Positions 9,030 to 17,726 of a stretch of 64,000 bases of DNA are shown here, piece after piece. The stretch spans positions 1 to 64,000 of the forward strand of contig NZ_VCHQ01000026.1 of NCBI RefSeq assembly GCF_005860775.1, read 5' to 3'. The DNA comes from Klebsiella indica. GTDB lineage: Bacteria; Pseudomonadota; Gammaproteobacteria; Enterobacterales; Enterobacteriaceae. Below the pieces are notes generated by a model. The model was not told where the DNA came from. It saw only the letters and a list, made by a program, of their open reading frames with translations, and did not search any database. The first letter of the stretch is position 1, and each line of letters starts with the position of its first letter. The position numbers and the translations under genes are program-made.

Positions 9030-9917
9030 TCAGGTTCTCAGCAGAGAGTCGACAAATGCCCGCAGTGGTGTCGCCATGTGTTTTCGACTGGGGTAGTAGA
9101 GATAAAAGCCGGGGAAAGCAGGCGTCCATGTTTTGAGTAACTGAACCAGTTGACCTGTTTCCAGCCAGGGATCAACCTGATGGGCGAACTGATATGCGAT
9201 GCCCACGCCCGCGAGCGCTAATGGCGTAAGCATGGCTGGTTCATCCACGATGATTGGCCCATTGACCGCAATCTCGCAGCGTTCGTCATGGCGCTGAAAC
9301 TCCCATCGATAAACGCTGCCGTCGCTTGGTCGTCGATAAGTCAGGCAGGGGTGCTGCAACAAATCCTGTGGTTTGCGGGGAGGCGTCGCCTGCGCCAGAT
9401 AGTGCGGCGATGCCACGACTTTCATCTCAAGATCGCCGCTTAGCCTGACGGCAATCATATCCTGATGAAGCTTCTCGCCCAGACGAATTCCCGCATCAAA
9501 CCCTGACGATACGATATCAATCAGAGCATCATCGGTAATGATATCCAGCGTAATGTTAGGGTAGCGTTGCATAAAATCGCCCAGCATCGGGGCCAGATAA
9601 TGAATAGCGGCGACGCGTGATACATTGAGCCGCAAACGCCCTGCGGGGGCGTGAGTCGTTTGTGCCTCGGTAACCGCGTCTTCCAGCGCAGTCAGTGCGG
9701 GGCCCAGCTGTTGCATCATACGTATCCCGGCCTCGCTGGGCGCGACGCTGCGCGTGGTGCGGTGCAGTAAACGCACGCCGATACGCGCTTCGAGCCGACG
9801 AATGGTTGCGCTTAATGTGGAGGTCGTAACACCAAGATGCGCGGCAGCACGGGTGAAACTGCCTTGCTCAACCACCATGGCAAAGGCGCGTAATTCAGCA
9901 AAATCACTTCCACGCAT
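9030..9917 (-). CDS. LysR-type transcriptional regulator
   Basis: A 295-residue LysR-family regulator with an N-terminal winged helix-turn-helix (FTRAAAHLGVTTSTLSATIR, residues about 21-40) and a substrate-binding domain from about 90 onward. Start at 9917 (MRGSDFAELRAF) fits the family; the open frame extends further but gives a non-conserved leader. It is divergent from a short-chain dehydrogenase remnant, the usual layout of a LysR regulator and its target. Since that target is broken, the regulator may be left without its original client. Ligand unknown. Confidence 0.85.
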   Translation of the reverse strand: MRGSDFAELRAFAMVVEQGSFTRAAAHLGVTTSTLSATIRRLEARIGVRLLHRTTRSVAPSEAGIRMMQQLGPALTALEDAVTEAQTTHAPAGRLRLNVSRVAAIHYLAPMLGDFMQRYPNITLDIITDDALIDIVSSGFDAGIRLGEKLHQDMIAVRLSGDLEMKVVASPHYLAQATPPRKPQDLLQHPCLTYRRPSDGSVYRWEFQRHDERCEIAVNGPIIVDEPAMLTPLALAGVGIAYQFAHQVDPWLETGQLVQLLKTWTPAFPGFYLYYPSRKHMATPLRAFVDSLLRT

Positions 9918-10036
9918 TATATCTATTTTCCCAAACAGTTCTGTTGATAATAGTAATATTATCAAATAGTCCTTCGCTGGTTACCATCTTGATGGATTTC
10001 ATTAATTGACCACCAATGATCATCAGGGTAACGACA

Positions 10037-10379
10037 ATGGCAAGATTTACTGCAAAAAACATTCTTATCACCGGCGCGACAAGCGGTATTGGGCTTGCCG
10101 GGGCAAAGATCATTGACCGCGAGGGCGGCGTCCGCGCTGGGCGCGAAAAATATTCGGGTTAACACGTTAGTTCCGGGACCGATTGATACCGATTTTCGCC
10201 ATTTTATGCGTGAAGATGTTCGTCGCGAATTTGAAGCATCGGTGGTCAGTCGTCTGGCGCTTATCCGTCAGGGGACGGCGGTTGAAGCCGCGGAAGTGGC
10301 GCTTTTTCTTTTATCCGATGCCGCGTCATATGTCAGCGGAAGCCAGTACTTTGTTGATGGCGGCCTGACGCTGCGCTAA
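10037..10379 (+). pseudogene. Short-chain dehydrogenase remnant with internal deletion
   Basis: The first 30 or so codons encode a clear SDR start (MARFTAKNILITGATSGIGL, the TGxxxGIG cofactor motif). After an abrupt frame change near 10120, the C-terminal part resumes in another frame: GAKNIRVNTLVPGPIDTD and a normal SDR ending, YVSGSQYFVDGGLTLR. About 390 bp of the middle, including the catalytic Tyr-x3-Lys region, is missing compared with a 245-residue SDR. The gene is divergent from a LysR regulator. The product would be a 42-residue peptide or an inactive fragment. Confidence 0.8.
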
Positions 10380-10439
10380 TGATGCTATTGCATCTGAGGC
10401 TGATGACAAACCTGATTTAGATATTGTGCTCACATTTCT

Positions 10440-10469
10440 GCCGGGTGGCGGCTATCGCCTTACCTGGCA
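10440..10469 (+). repeat. REP element
   Basis: GCCGGGTGGCGGC, a short loop, then GCCTTACCTGGC: a typical enteric REP palindrome. It pairs with the inverted copy 36 bp downstream to form a BIME. Confidence 0.7.
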
Positions 10470-10505
10470 TATAAAACGAATAATATCATTATGTTATGGG
10501 TTTTT

Positions 10506-10538
10506 CGTAGGCCCGCGCAAGCGAAGCGCCGCCGGGCA
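10506..10538 (-). repeat. REP element, inverted
   Basis: Reads TGCCCGGCGGCGCTTCGCTT on the minus strand and ends in GGGCCTACG, a standard enteric REP unit in the opposite orientation to the one just upstream. Confidence 0.75.
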
Positions 10539-10789
10539 ATTCCGGAAAAACGCACTTTGTCAGCAATCTGTGATGCTATTGCATCTTATCTCAATGCCAT
10601 TGCCACTGGCTGGAAAACAGACAATCGACAGATGGAAAATTTCATCGGCGATAAAACTGTGACTACCGTGGAATTAAGCATGTCAGGAATGCTTTACACT
10701 TCCATTTATAACCATGGTTAATGAAAGGGTTTGCCCCAGGTTCTCACTTTCGCCCCTGTAAGTTGTTTCTGTGTTAAATGGAGGTTTTT

Positions 10790-11695
10790 ATGAGCAGTAA
10801 GCCAACCGCTTCAATGATGGAACGACGCCACCCTGAAACCACCCATATTGATACGCTTGCCACACTCGATATGCTGGCGATGCTGGATAAGGATAATAAG
10901 CAGATTGTCGACGCTGTTGCGGCCTGTTTGCCGGAGATTGCCCGTCTGATTGATAACGCCACGGCGGCGTTGAGCCGGGGAGGGCGACTGGTTATTGTCG
11001 GGGCTGGCGCATCCGGGCGTGCCGCCGTGCAAACGGTAAATGAATTTGCGCCTGAGGGAAAACATGCTCTGGTTGCGCTGATCGCCGGAGGCGCGGCAGC
11101 CGCGCTCCAGGAGATGGAAACCGCCGCGAATGATTACGATCTTGGCGCCTTTGAGCTACAGGCCATACAGTTCAGCAACCAGGATATGTTGCTGGCGCTG
11201 ACGGTAAGCGGCAAAACTCCGTGGGTGTGGGGAGCGATGCGTCACGCCTGGTCGCTCGGCGCGCCCATTGCGGTTGTGACGCAGGAAGCCGACAGTGAAG
11301 CCGCACAACTGGCGGATATCATTATTGCCCCGCAAACCGGGCCAGAGGCGGTAGCGGGTTTTGGTAATCCGAAAGCGCAAATCGCGCAGCGGCAGATCCT
11401 CAATATGCTGACCACCGGGCTGGCGATTCGCGAGGGGCGAGTCTACGAAAACCTGCGTGTCGATCTCCAGGCCAGTACACCGCGCTGGGCCGAGCGCCAG
11501 ATTGCTATTGTGATGGCGGCAACGGCCTGTTCGCGCAGCGAAGCGAAAGCGGCGCTGACCAGTTGCAATCAGCACTGCCGGACGGCGATATTGATGATCA
11601 TCAGCGGGCTTGATGCCTGGCAGGCGCGTGAACTGCTGGCAGAGAATAACGGTCATTTGCGCATTGCGCTGCGTGCGATGCAGCCGGTCGCGTAA
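10790..11695 (+). CDS. MurQ-like SIS-domain protein (diverged MurNAc-6-phosphate etherase family)
   Basis: Related over its whole 301 residues to MurQ, which cleaves the lactyl ether of N-acetylmuramate 6-phosphate. The SIS phosphosugar fold is clear (VIVGAGASGRAAVQ near 68; LTVSGKTPWVWGAM near 140). Start at 10790 with GGAGG 5 bases upstream. The protein departs from MurQ at family-defining places. The Glu of the DASECPP segment is kept (VNEFAPEG), but the second acidic motif AEDS is replaced by ANDY, and the strongly conserved SSRMKAGTAQK has become FGNPKAQIAQR. It may act on a different phosphosugar or have lost etherase activity. It stands alone, without a PTS gene (murP) or MurR-type regulator. 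Confidence 0.75.
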   Translation: MSSKPTASMMERRHPETTHIDTLATLDMLAMLDKDNKQIVDAVAACLPEIARLIDNATAALSRGGRLVIVGAGASGRAAVQTVNEFAPEGKHALVALIAGGAAAALQEMETAANDYDLGAFELQAIQFSNQDMLLALTVSGKTPWVWGAMRHAWSLGAPIAVVTQEADSEAAQLADIIIAPQTGPEAVAGFGNPKAQIAQRQILNMLTTGLAIREGRVYENLRVDLQASTPRWAERQIAIVMAATACSRSEAKAALTSCNQHCRTAILMIISGLDAWQARELLAENNGHLRIALRAMQPVA

Positions 11696-11707
11696 ACTCA
11701 GTCATCG

Positions 11708-11732
11708 GGCGTGTATTTTCGCGATACACGCC
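11708..11732 (+). terminator. Probable terminator of the MurQ-like gene
   Basis: GGCGTGTAT pairs perfectly with ATACACGCC (11708-11716 and 11724-11732), 13 bp after the stop codon. The downstream tract is only moderately T-rich, so termination strength is uncertain. Confidence 0.45.
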
Positions 11733-11792
11733 GAATGAATGAAAATAATCTTTTTCAGGGGGATATTATATCCACACGGTTGGTCTGTGCTT

Positions 11793-11939
11793 AGAGCCTA
11801 TCCCATTAGGGCTATTTTGCTTGTCATTTTGAACCTGGGCAGTGCTCAGAATCCTCACGTACTAGGTGTACGCTCCGGTTCTTCCGCGCTGGCCGTGTTC
11901 AATCTGTCTGCGCCAATAACGCCTGGTGGGATAGGCTCT
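11793..11939. mobile_element. 147-bp MITE with 13-bp terminal inverted repeats
   Basis: The element begins AGAGCCTATCCCA and ends with the exact inverse TGGGATAGGCTCT. It has no coding capacity and is flanked on both sides by TT. This is a non-autonomous transposon, probably mobilised by an IS whose ends start GAGCCTATCC. A decayed relative lies at about 55849-55911 in this window, which shows that the family is dispersed. Confidence 0.75.
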
Positions 11940-12131
11940 TATTCCGTTATTGTCTGGCCGCCCGCGAATTCCCCTGTCCCGTAATTTTTGTCATTATTTT
12001 ACTTTTTTAAGTTAAAAAACCAGAATAATAATCATGACTGCGAGTGAATGTGTAAATGGCATTTTAAAATAAAGTAAAACTGCGTTAATATGCACATCCT
12101 TATTACACTTGTGCTATGTGATATTTTTATT

Positions 12132-13787
12132 ATGCCTGCAATTAAAAAAACGATTATATCGATGACCGCATTAGCGATGCTGGTTAGCCCGATCGCTTTC
12201 GCCAATGACAATACCTCAAATAAAACCGATTTCCTGTTGATTGGCGGCGGCATTATGAGCGCGTCGCTGGGGACCTGGCTGCAAGAATTACAGCCGGAGT
12301 GGAAACAGGTGATGGTCGAAAAACTGGATGGCGTGGCGCTGGAGTCCTCGAACGGCTGGAATAATGCCGGTACCGGGCACTCCGCCAATATGGAACTGAA
12401 CTATACGCCGCAACGCCCGGATGGGTCTATTGATATCAGCAAGGCGCTGAATATTAACGAACAGTTTATGATCTCCCGCCAGTTCTGGACGGCGCAGGTC
12501 AAACGCGGCATTTTGCACGATCCGCACTCGTTTATTAACTCCACCCCACATATGAGTTTTGTCTGGGGCGATAATGTGGATTATCTGCAAAAACGTTATG
12601 CCGCATTGCAACAAACCACTCTATTCCAGGGAATGAAATTTTCCACCGATCACGCGCAAATAAAACAGTGGGCGCCGCTGGTGATGGAAGGCCGCGATCC
12701 GCAGCAAAGCGTGGCGGCGACATGGACGCCGGTTGGTACCGACGTTAACTATGGGGAAATAACCCGTCAGTTAATCGGTAGTCTGAAAAAAAATAATAAC
12801 TTCACGCTGCAAACTTCTTCCGAAGTCACCGATTTTAAACGTAATGCGGATAATTCCTGGCATGTGACGGTCAAAAACGTTAATAGCGGCGAAGAGCAGG
12901 CGATCGATGCAAAATACGTATTTATCGGCGCGGGCGGCGGGGCGCTGAAATTACTGCAAAAAACCGGCATCCCGGAAGCGGATAATTATGCCGGTTTCCC
13001 GGTTGGCGGCTCCTTCCTGATGACTGAAAACCCGGCAGTGACCAACGAGCACCGACAGAAAGTGTACGGTCAGGCCTCGGTTGGCGCGCCACCGATGTCG
13101 GTACCGCATCTTGATGCGCGTTTCATTGACGGTAAGCGGGTGGTGCTGTTTGGGCCATTTGCCACCTTCTCAACGAAGTTCCTTAAAAATGGCTCGTTCT
13201 TTGATCTGCTGAGCACAACCACCACCAGTAACGTGCTACCGATGACACAGGTTGGTCTGGATAACTTTGATCTGGTGAAATATCTTATTAGCCAGGTCAT
13301 GCTGAGCGACGACGACCGTTTTGCGGCGCTGAAAGCGTATTATCCGGACGCGCGCAAAGAGGACTGGAAGTTGATTCAGGCCGGACAGCGTGTACAGATC
13401 ATCAAAAAAGATGCGGAGAAGGGTGGCGTCCTGAAACTGGGCACCGAAGTGGTGGTCGATCAGCAGAAAACGCTCTCCGCACTGCTGGGGGCATCACCAG
13501 GGGCTTCCACCGCCGCGCCGATCACCCTGAATGTGCTTAAGCAAATGTTCCCGGAGCAGTTTAATTCACCGCAATGGCAAAGCCGCATTCGCGATATCGT
13601 GCCGAGCTACGGCCAGACGCTGAACGGCAATGTCGCGCTCACTCAGCAGGTCTGGGATGATACGGCGGCGGCGCTGCAGTTAACCAAACCGCCGGTGATT
13701 GAGATGAACGCGACCGCGCCGGTTATGACCGCCAAACCGGCAGCGCCGCAGGCGGAAACGTCACCGCAGCACGATATGGCGCTGTAA
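12132..13787 (+). CDS. mqo: Malate:quinone oxidoreductase
   Basis: Oxidises malate to oxaloacetate at the inner membrane and passes electrons to quinone. The protein is 551 residues; E. coli Mqo has 548 and aligns end to end. Landmarks are the FAD-binding [18 protein letters not shown] (about 35-52), [22 protein letters not shown], and [14 protein letters not shown] chose the ATG at 12132 because the hydrophobic N-terminus ([16 protein letters not shown]) resembles the leader of other enteric Mqo proteins; an upstream in-frame ATG at 12090 is less likely. The C-terminal 25 residues are Pro/Ala-rich and variable, as in E. coli. The gene is monocistronic, with a terminator at about 13920. Confidence 0.93.
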   Translation: MPAIKKTIISMTALAMLVSPIAFANDNTSNKTDFLLIGGGIMSASLGTWLQELQPEWKQVMVEKLDGVALESSNGWNNAGTGHSANMELNYTPQRPDGSIDISKALNINEQFMISRQFWTAQVKRGILHDPHSFINSTPHMSFVWGDNVDYLQKRYAALQQTTLFQGMKFSTDHAQIKQWAPLVMEGRDPQQSVAATWTPVGTDVNYGEITRQLIGSLKKNNNFTLQTSSEVTDFKRNADNSWHVTVKNVNSGEEQAIDAKYVFIGAGGGALKLLQKTGIPEADNYAGFPVGGSFLMTENPAVTNEHRQKVYGQASVGAPPMSVPHLDARFIDGKRVVLFGPFATFSTKFLKNGSFFDLLSTTTTSNVLPMTQVGLDNFDLVKYLISQVMLSDDDRFAALKAYYPDARKEDWKLIQAGQRVQIIKKDAEKGGVLKLGTEVVVDQQKTLSALLGASPGASTAAPITLNVLKQMFPEQFNSPQWQSRIRDIVPSYGQTLNGNVALTQQVWDDTAAALQLTKPPVIEMNATAPVMTAKPAAPQAETSPQHDMAL

Positions 13788-13803
13788 GTCCGTTTCGTTG
13801 AAA

Positions 13804-13831
13804 TGCCCGGTGGCGTCTTACCGGGCCTACG
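13804..13831 (+). repeat. REP element
   Basis: TGCCCGGTGGCG followed by TCTTACCGGGCCTACG, a compact enteric REP palindrome just after mqo. Confidence 0.75.
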
Positions 13832-13919
13832 GGATGGGTGTTGCAGGTCTGGCAAGGCGCCAGCCTCCGCCCGACAGCAATGCGAGCGTCATAGCCAAAC
13901 GGTTGTTCGCCAGCCTCAG

Positions 13920-13940
13920 ACCCCGCAAGTCGGGGTTTTT
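13920..13940 (+). terminator. Rho-independent terminator after mqo
   Basis: ACCCCG, loop CAAGT, CGGGGT, then TTTT: a compact GC-rich hairpin with a T run, 133 bp downstream of the mqo stop. Confidence 0.8.
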
Positions 13941-14201
13941 CTTTGCCCGCTTCGCTATGGATTAATTTGCGCTATCCGGCATCGGTCGTGAATGAATAAA
14001 TCCTGCTCATTGCCGCAATCCTTTTACCCGGGATTATCTCCTCGCGACTGCCAGCCGGGCGAAACCGCTAAATTGCAATAAGTTATGTCTCTGCAGGCAT
14101 ATCCCGGTTCCGGCTAATTTTTTAATCGTCCATTGTGGTTATACTGTATTGAAATCACACATAAAAAAGATACTGAAGACGGAAACGTGGAGCGCAGGGC
14201 A

Positions 14202-15137
14202 ATGAAAGACGATATTAACCAGGAGATCACTTTCCGCAAACTGTCGGTATTTATGGTGTTTATGGCGAAGGGCAATATCGCCAGAACCGCAGAGGCCATG
14301 CAACTGAGCGGCGTCAGCGTTCACCGGGCGTTGCATACCCTGGAAGAGGGCGTTGGCTGCCCGCTGTTTAGCCATAAAGGACGCAATCTGCTGCCGCTCC
14401 CGGCGGCATGGACGCTGCTGGAGTACTGCCAGGATGTGATAAATCTGATGAACCGCGGGCTGGAAGCGACACGTAAAGTCGCTGGTATCGGGCAGGGGCG
14501 ACTGCGCATCGGCACGCTTTACTCACTGACTCTGGAAACCGTACCGCGCATTATCATGGGCATGAAGCTACGGCGTCCTGCGCTGGAATTAGATCTCACA
14601 ATGGGGTCGAATCAGATGCTGCTGGATATGCTGGAAGATGACGCGCTGGATGCGATTCTGATTGCCACCAACGAAGGCGAGTACAGCCAGGCGGATTTTG
14701 ATGTGGTCCCGCTGTTTGAGGATGATATTTTCCTCGCAGCCCCTGCGACGGAGCATCTGAATACCGCCGGGCCTGCTGAATTGCGCGATTATGCCGACCG
14801 TAAATTTGTTTCGCTGGCAGAAGGGTTCGCAACCTATGCGGGTTTTCAGGAGGCGTTTCAGGTAGCCGGATTTGAACCTGAAATCGTCACCCGGGTTAAC
14901 GATATCTTTTCGATGATTAGCCTGGTGCAGGCGGGCGTGGGGTTTGCGCTGCTGCCAGGGCGAATGAAAAAAGTCTATGAAAATGACGTGCAGTTGTTAA
15001 AGCTGGCTGAGTGTTATCAGATGCGCCAGTCGATCTCGATTGTCTATTCACATCATCGCGAGCGTGACGCCGATCTGCTGGCGCTGGCGGCTGAAGGGAG
15101 AATGTATGCCCGCAGCCTCAGTCACTCAGCCGGGTAA
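14202..15137 (+). CDS. mdcR: MdcR, LysR-type regulator of malonate decarboxylase
   Basis: A 311-residue LysR regulator that follows Klebsiella MdcR closely, including its start MKDDINQEITFRKLSVF. That match fixes the ATG at 14202 rather than the longer open frame. The helix-turn-helix covers about residues 18-45 (NIARTAEAMQLSGVSVHRAL), and the effector domain has GRLRIGTLYSLTLETVPRII and IVTRVNDIFSMISLVQAGVGFALLPG. It should activate the mdc operon in response to malonate. It is convergent with the operon's last gene, and the two coding ends overlap by 20 bp, so transcripts from the two sides would be antisense there. Confidence 0.93.
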   Translation: MKDDINQEITFRKLSVFMVFMAKGNIARTAEAMQLSGVSVHRALHTLEEGVGCPLFSHKGRNLLPLPAAWTLLEYCQDVINLMNRGLEATRKVAGIGQGRLRIGTLYSLTLETVPRIIMGMKLRRPALELDLTMGSNQMLLDMLEDDALDAILIATNEGEYSQADFDVVPLFEDDIFLAAPATEHLNTAGPAELRDYADRKFVSLAEGFATYAGFQEAFQVAGFEPEIVTRVNDIFSMISLVQAGVGFALLPGRMKKVYENDVQLLKLAECYQMRQSISIVYSHHRERDADLLALAAEGRMYARSLSHSAG

Positions 15138-16020
15138 CCCGGTGACGCGCAACGCTGACGCCATTGTGCTCCAGCGAAATACACTCTCCTTGCCAGCCTG
15201 CCTGGCGGGTGAGGCCGGTCAGCACGCCGCCCGGCGGCATCTCGATCGCCAGACGCGCCTCCCGTTCATCAGCGGCAACCATCGCGTCCTGCCAGCGCAC
15301 GGTTCGCGCCATATTTAGCGCCAGATCGTCAGCAATCTTTAACGGATCCCATAAAACGCGCGCCGTGGAGCCGCTTAAATACGCGCAGCGCGGTCGTCGG
15401 AGCGAGACGTCAGCGAAGGCCTTCGCCAGCGCTGACGCCGGTTTATCCAGTAGCGCGCAGTGTGAAGGGACGCTGACCGCCAGGCGCTGCGCTTTGGTTG
15501 CGCCCGCTTTCAGCGCCAGTTGGGCGACTCGCGCCATCTCTTCGTCACGTCCGGCAATCACAATCTGCGTTTCGGCATTCAGATTGGCGATATAGAGTTC
15601 GCTGGCGGCGATCAGTTTTTCTATGCGATCGACAGGCAGCCCCATAATAGCGGTGAGCCCGTAGCCGTGCGGCCAGGCCTGCTCCATTAAATCGCCGCGT
15701 AGCGCCACCAGCCGCAGGGCATCGGCGAAATCCAGCGCGTCGGCAATGACCGCCGCAGGGAAAGCGCCTATCGACAGGCCGCAGACTATATCCGGGTGCA
15801 CACCTTCACGCTGAAGTTCTCGCGCCCAGGCGACGCCCGTAATCAGCAGGCAGAGCTGCACCGCGCGGGTGTGTTTTAATGCGGCGGCGCTATCCAGATG
15901 ATCGACTTCCTCGCCGAGCACGGCCCGCGCGACGGTGAGAATATTCTGGCGATCGGGGATCGTGGCGAGCATACCCGGTCGCTGGCTTCCCTGACCGGGA
16001 AAGGTAAAGAGAATTTTCAT
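15118..16020 (-). CDS. mdcH: MdcH, malonyl-CoA:ACP transacylase of malonate decarboxylase
   Basis: Loads the malonyl group onto the decarboxylase carrier protein to activate the enzyme. It is a 300-residue FabD-like acyltransferase: LFTFPGQGSQRPGM at the N-terminus, the nucleophile elbow VCGLSIGAFPAA (Ser near residue 90), and the catalytic His region VSVPSHCALL. The start at 16020 overlaps the mdcG stop by 4 bp (ATGA), showing tight translational coupling; a longer upstream frame is ignored because MKILFTFPGQG is the family start. It is the last gene of the operon. Confidence 0.92.
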   Translation of the reverse strand: MKILFTFPGQGSQRPGMLATIPDRQNILTVARAVLGEEVDHLDSAAALKHTRAVQLCLLITGVAWARELQREGVHPDIVCGLSIGAFPAAVIADALDFADALRLVALRGDLMEQAWPHGYGLTAIMGLPVDRIEKLIAASELYIANLNAETQIVIAGRDEEMARVAQLALKAGATKAQRLAVSVPSHCALLDKPASALAKAFADVSLRRPRCAYLSGSTARVLWDPLKIADDLALNMARTVRWQDAMVAADEREARLAIEMPPGGVLTGLTRQAGWQGECISLEHNGVSVARHRVTRLSD

Positions 16021-16637
16021 ACATCCTCCCTGGCCCATGGCGCAGTGGTCAGATATGCGCCGCGGGACGTTTTCAGCAGCGCTCGCCCCTCGCGCAGCCA
16101 TTCATTGAGCGCGAAAGCCCCTTCAGGCGTTTCGACCTGAGTATCTACCCGGCAGGGGAGTTGCGCGACGCAGGATTGCCACGTGAGCAGTTCCGCGCGG
16201 GCGACGGGGAGCGGCGCGCGGATCAGCAGATCAAGATCGCTGGTCGCGTGTATAACGGGGATTTCGGTAGCCAGGGCATAGCCGGTACTGCCGGTAATGC
16301 CCCAGCACCATGGCCAGTGATGCCGAGTCAGGGTAACAGCCGCCTGTACCGGCGGCTGGGAGACAAATGGTGAACGCAGAAGCCGTTGCCGTTCGGCGAG
16401 CATTTCCGGACTGACAATGCGGATGATATTTTCTTCCTGTACCCAGCCGGCGGCACGCTGATCGCGTTTCATGCCCCTTACCCCCACAGGAATACGGGCG
16501 TTGGCGTCAACGTCGCGTCGCACCACCACCGGCAGGCTGATACGCCAGTGCTGTGCAACCCACAGTTCCTCAATTGCTTCCAGCGCGGCGGTATGATTCA
16601 ACCAGACTAAATCGTGAGGACGCGGCGTTAATGACAT
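16017..16637 (-). CDS. mdcG: MdcG, phosphoribosyl-dephospho-CoA transferase
   Basis: Attaches the prosthetic group 2'-(5''-phosphoribosyl)-3'-dephospho-CoA to the acyl carrier subunit MdcC, releasing pyrophosphate. It is 206 residues, with a nucleotidyltransferase-like core (LATEIPVIHATSDLDLLIRA, where the two Asp residues resemble the metal-binding DxD). Start at 16637 (MSLTPRPHDLVWL), 2 bp after the mdcF stop. Its substrate is the product of MdcB, encoded in the same operon. Confidence 0.9.
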   Translation of the reverse strand: MSLTPRPHDLVWLNHTAALEAIEELWVAQHWRISLPVVVRRDVDANARIPVGVRGMKRDQRAAGWVQEENIIRIVSPEMLAERQRLLRSPFVSQPPVQAAVTLTRHHWPWCWGITGSTGYALATEIPVIHATSDLDLLIRAPLPVARAELLTWQSCVAQLPCRVDTQVETPEGAFALNEWLREGRALLKTSRGAYLTTAPWAREDV

Positions 16638-16639
16638 TG

Positions 16640-17599
16640 TTAGATCCCTGACGTTAAAGTGATAAACAGCGGCAGTGACAGGATACACAGAACCGAGCTT
16701 AACAGCAGCACCGCTTCCGCATCCGGCGACTGTACGCCAAAACGGTTACCGAAGACCACGCCGAAGAAACCCGCCGCAAGGGCAATCATCAGAATGGCGG
16801 TAATGGCAATAGAACCCTGCAGACCCAGTATCATCACCAGACCCCAGGCGATAAAGGGTTGCACCAGCAGTTTAACGATGGTGGATGTGGCGATCAGCGT
16901 GTTGAGCTGCAGTTTACGTGCTGACAGAATCACCCCGGTCAGGAACAGCGCTGCGGCGGTGGCCGCCAGCCCCAGTGGTTTAATGGATGCCAGCAGGAGG
17001 TCCGGCATTTTGATTCCAATGGCGGAAAGCACCACGCCCAACAGCGGCCCCCAGACAATCGGTTTTTTCACCGAACGCCACATCAGCACCGGCAGCATCG
17101 CCAGCGTCGAACCGCTGTTTTCTCCTGCGGCGCATGCTTTTTCGCGTTCCAGGATCAGCAGGCAGAAGGGCGTCATCAGTACCGAACCGCAGGCGATGGA
17201 GACGGCGACCGAAAGCGATGTTGACGCGCCTTCGCCAAGTACGCTACCCAGAATGGGCAGACCAAGGGCAGCGTAGTTAGGCAACGCTACGGTAAGGGTC
17301 AGTACGGCAGCGTCCTGCGGCGTACGTTTAAAGACGCGGGTGGCAAGAAAATAGATAACCGCGTAGGTGATCCACATGGCCCCGGTGAGCACCAGGATCA
17401 GCGGCGATTGGGCGACAATACCGCGCCACGGCGTTTGAACTGTGGCGCTGAACAGTGCGGCGGGTAGGGCGAAATCCATCACGAAGATGTTGAGTAGCGA
17501 GACGTTTTTGTTGTCAACCATTTTGGCCTTACCGGCCCAGAAGCCCAGCAGCATGATGACAAAAATCGGCGCGAGGGCATGAATAATCACATAAGTCAT
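16640..17599 (-). CDS. mdcF: MdcF, malonate transporter (AEC family)
   Basis: A 319-residue inner-membrane protein of the auxin-efflux-carrier fold with about 10 hydrophobic segments, nearly colinear with Klebsiella MdcF (start MTYVIIHALAPIFVIM; ending SLPLFITLTSGI). It is expected to bring malonate into the cell. It follows mdcE after a 127-bp gap that contains a strong hairpin (17663-17689), so its expression may be tuned separately from the enzyme subunits. It is followed at once by mdcG. Confidence 0.9.
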   Translation of the reverse strand: MTYVIIHALAPIFVIMLLGFWAGKAKMVDNKNVSLLNIFVMDFALPAALFSATVQTPWRGIVAQSPLILVLTGAMWITYAVIYFLATRVFKRTPQDAAVLTLTVALPNYAALGLPILGSVLGEGASTSLSVAVSIACGSVLMTPFCLLILEREKACAAGENSGSTLAMLPVLMWRSVKKPIVWGPLLGVVLSAIGIKMPDLLLASIKPLGLAATAAALFLTGVILSARKLQLNTLIATSTIVKLLVQPFIAWGLVMILGLQGSIAITAILMIALAAGFFGVVFGNRFGVQSPDAEAVLLLSSVLCILSLPLFITLTSGI

Positions 17600-17662
17600 A
17601 AATCACCTGTAGAGAGAATAAGGTACTGGCGCGATTGTTATATTTTCTAAAAGCAGCCTCTT

Positions 17663-17689
17663 TCTGAGGCACTCACCGAGTGCCTCAGA
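17663..17689 (-). other. Strong hairpin between mdcE and mdcF
   Basis: TCTGAGGCACTC, loop ACC, GAGTGCCTCAGA: a 12-bp perfect stem in the only sizeable gap of the mdc operon. On the minus strand it is followed by AAGAGGCTGCTTTT rather than a pure T run, so it may be a partial terminator or an mRNA 3'-end stabiliser that sets enzyme-subunit messages above transporter messages. Confidence 0.55.
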
Positions 17690-17726
17690 CGACCGCTTCC
17701 GGCAGGTTTTTCTATTTATGAACTGA

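Larger units (their letters stand above)
10380..10789. other. Intergenic region with REP pair and direct repeat
   Basis: About 410 bp without a supportable gene. It contains two REP palindromes in opposite orientation (10440-10469 and 10506-10538, a BIME-like pair) and a 16-bp direct repeat TGATGCTATTGCATCT at 10380-10395 and 10571-10586 that brackets them. The promoter of the MurQ-like gene must lie in its right part. Confidence 0.6.
13788..14201. other. Intergenic region between mqo and mdcR
   Basis: About 410 bp containing a REP element (13804-13831), the mqo terminator (13920-13940) and, in the right half, the unlocated mdcR promoter. No further gene is visible. Confidence 0.6.
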
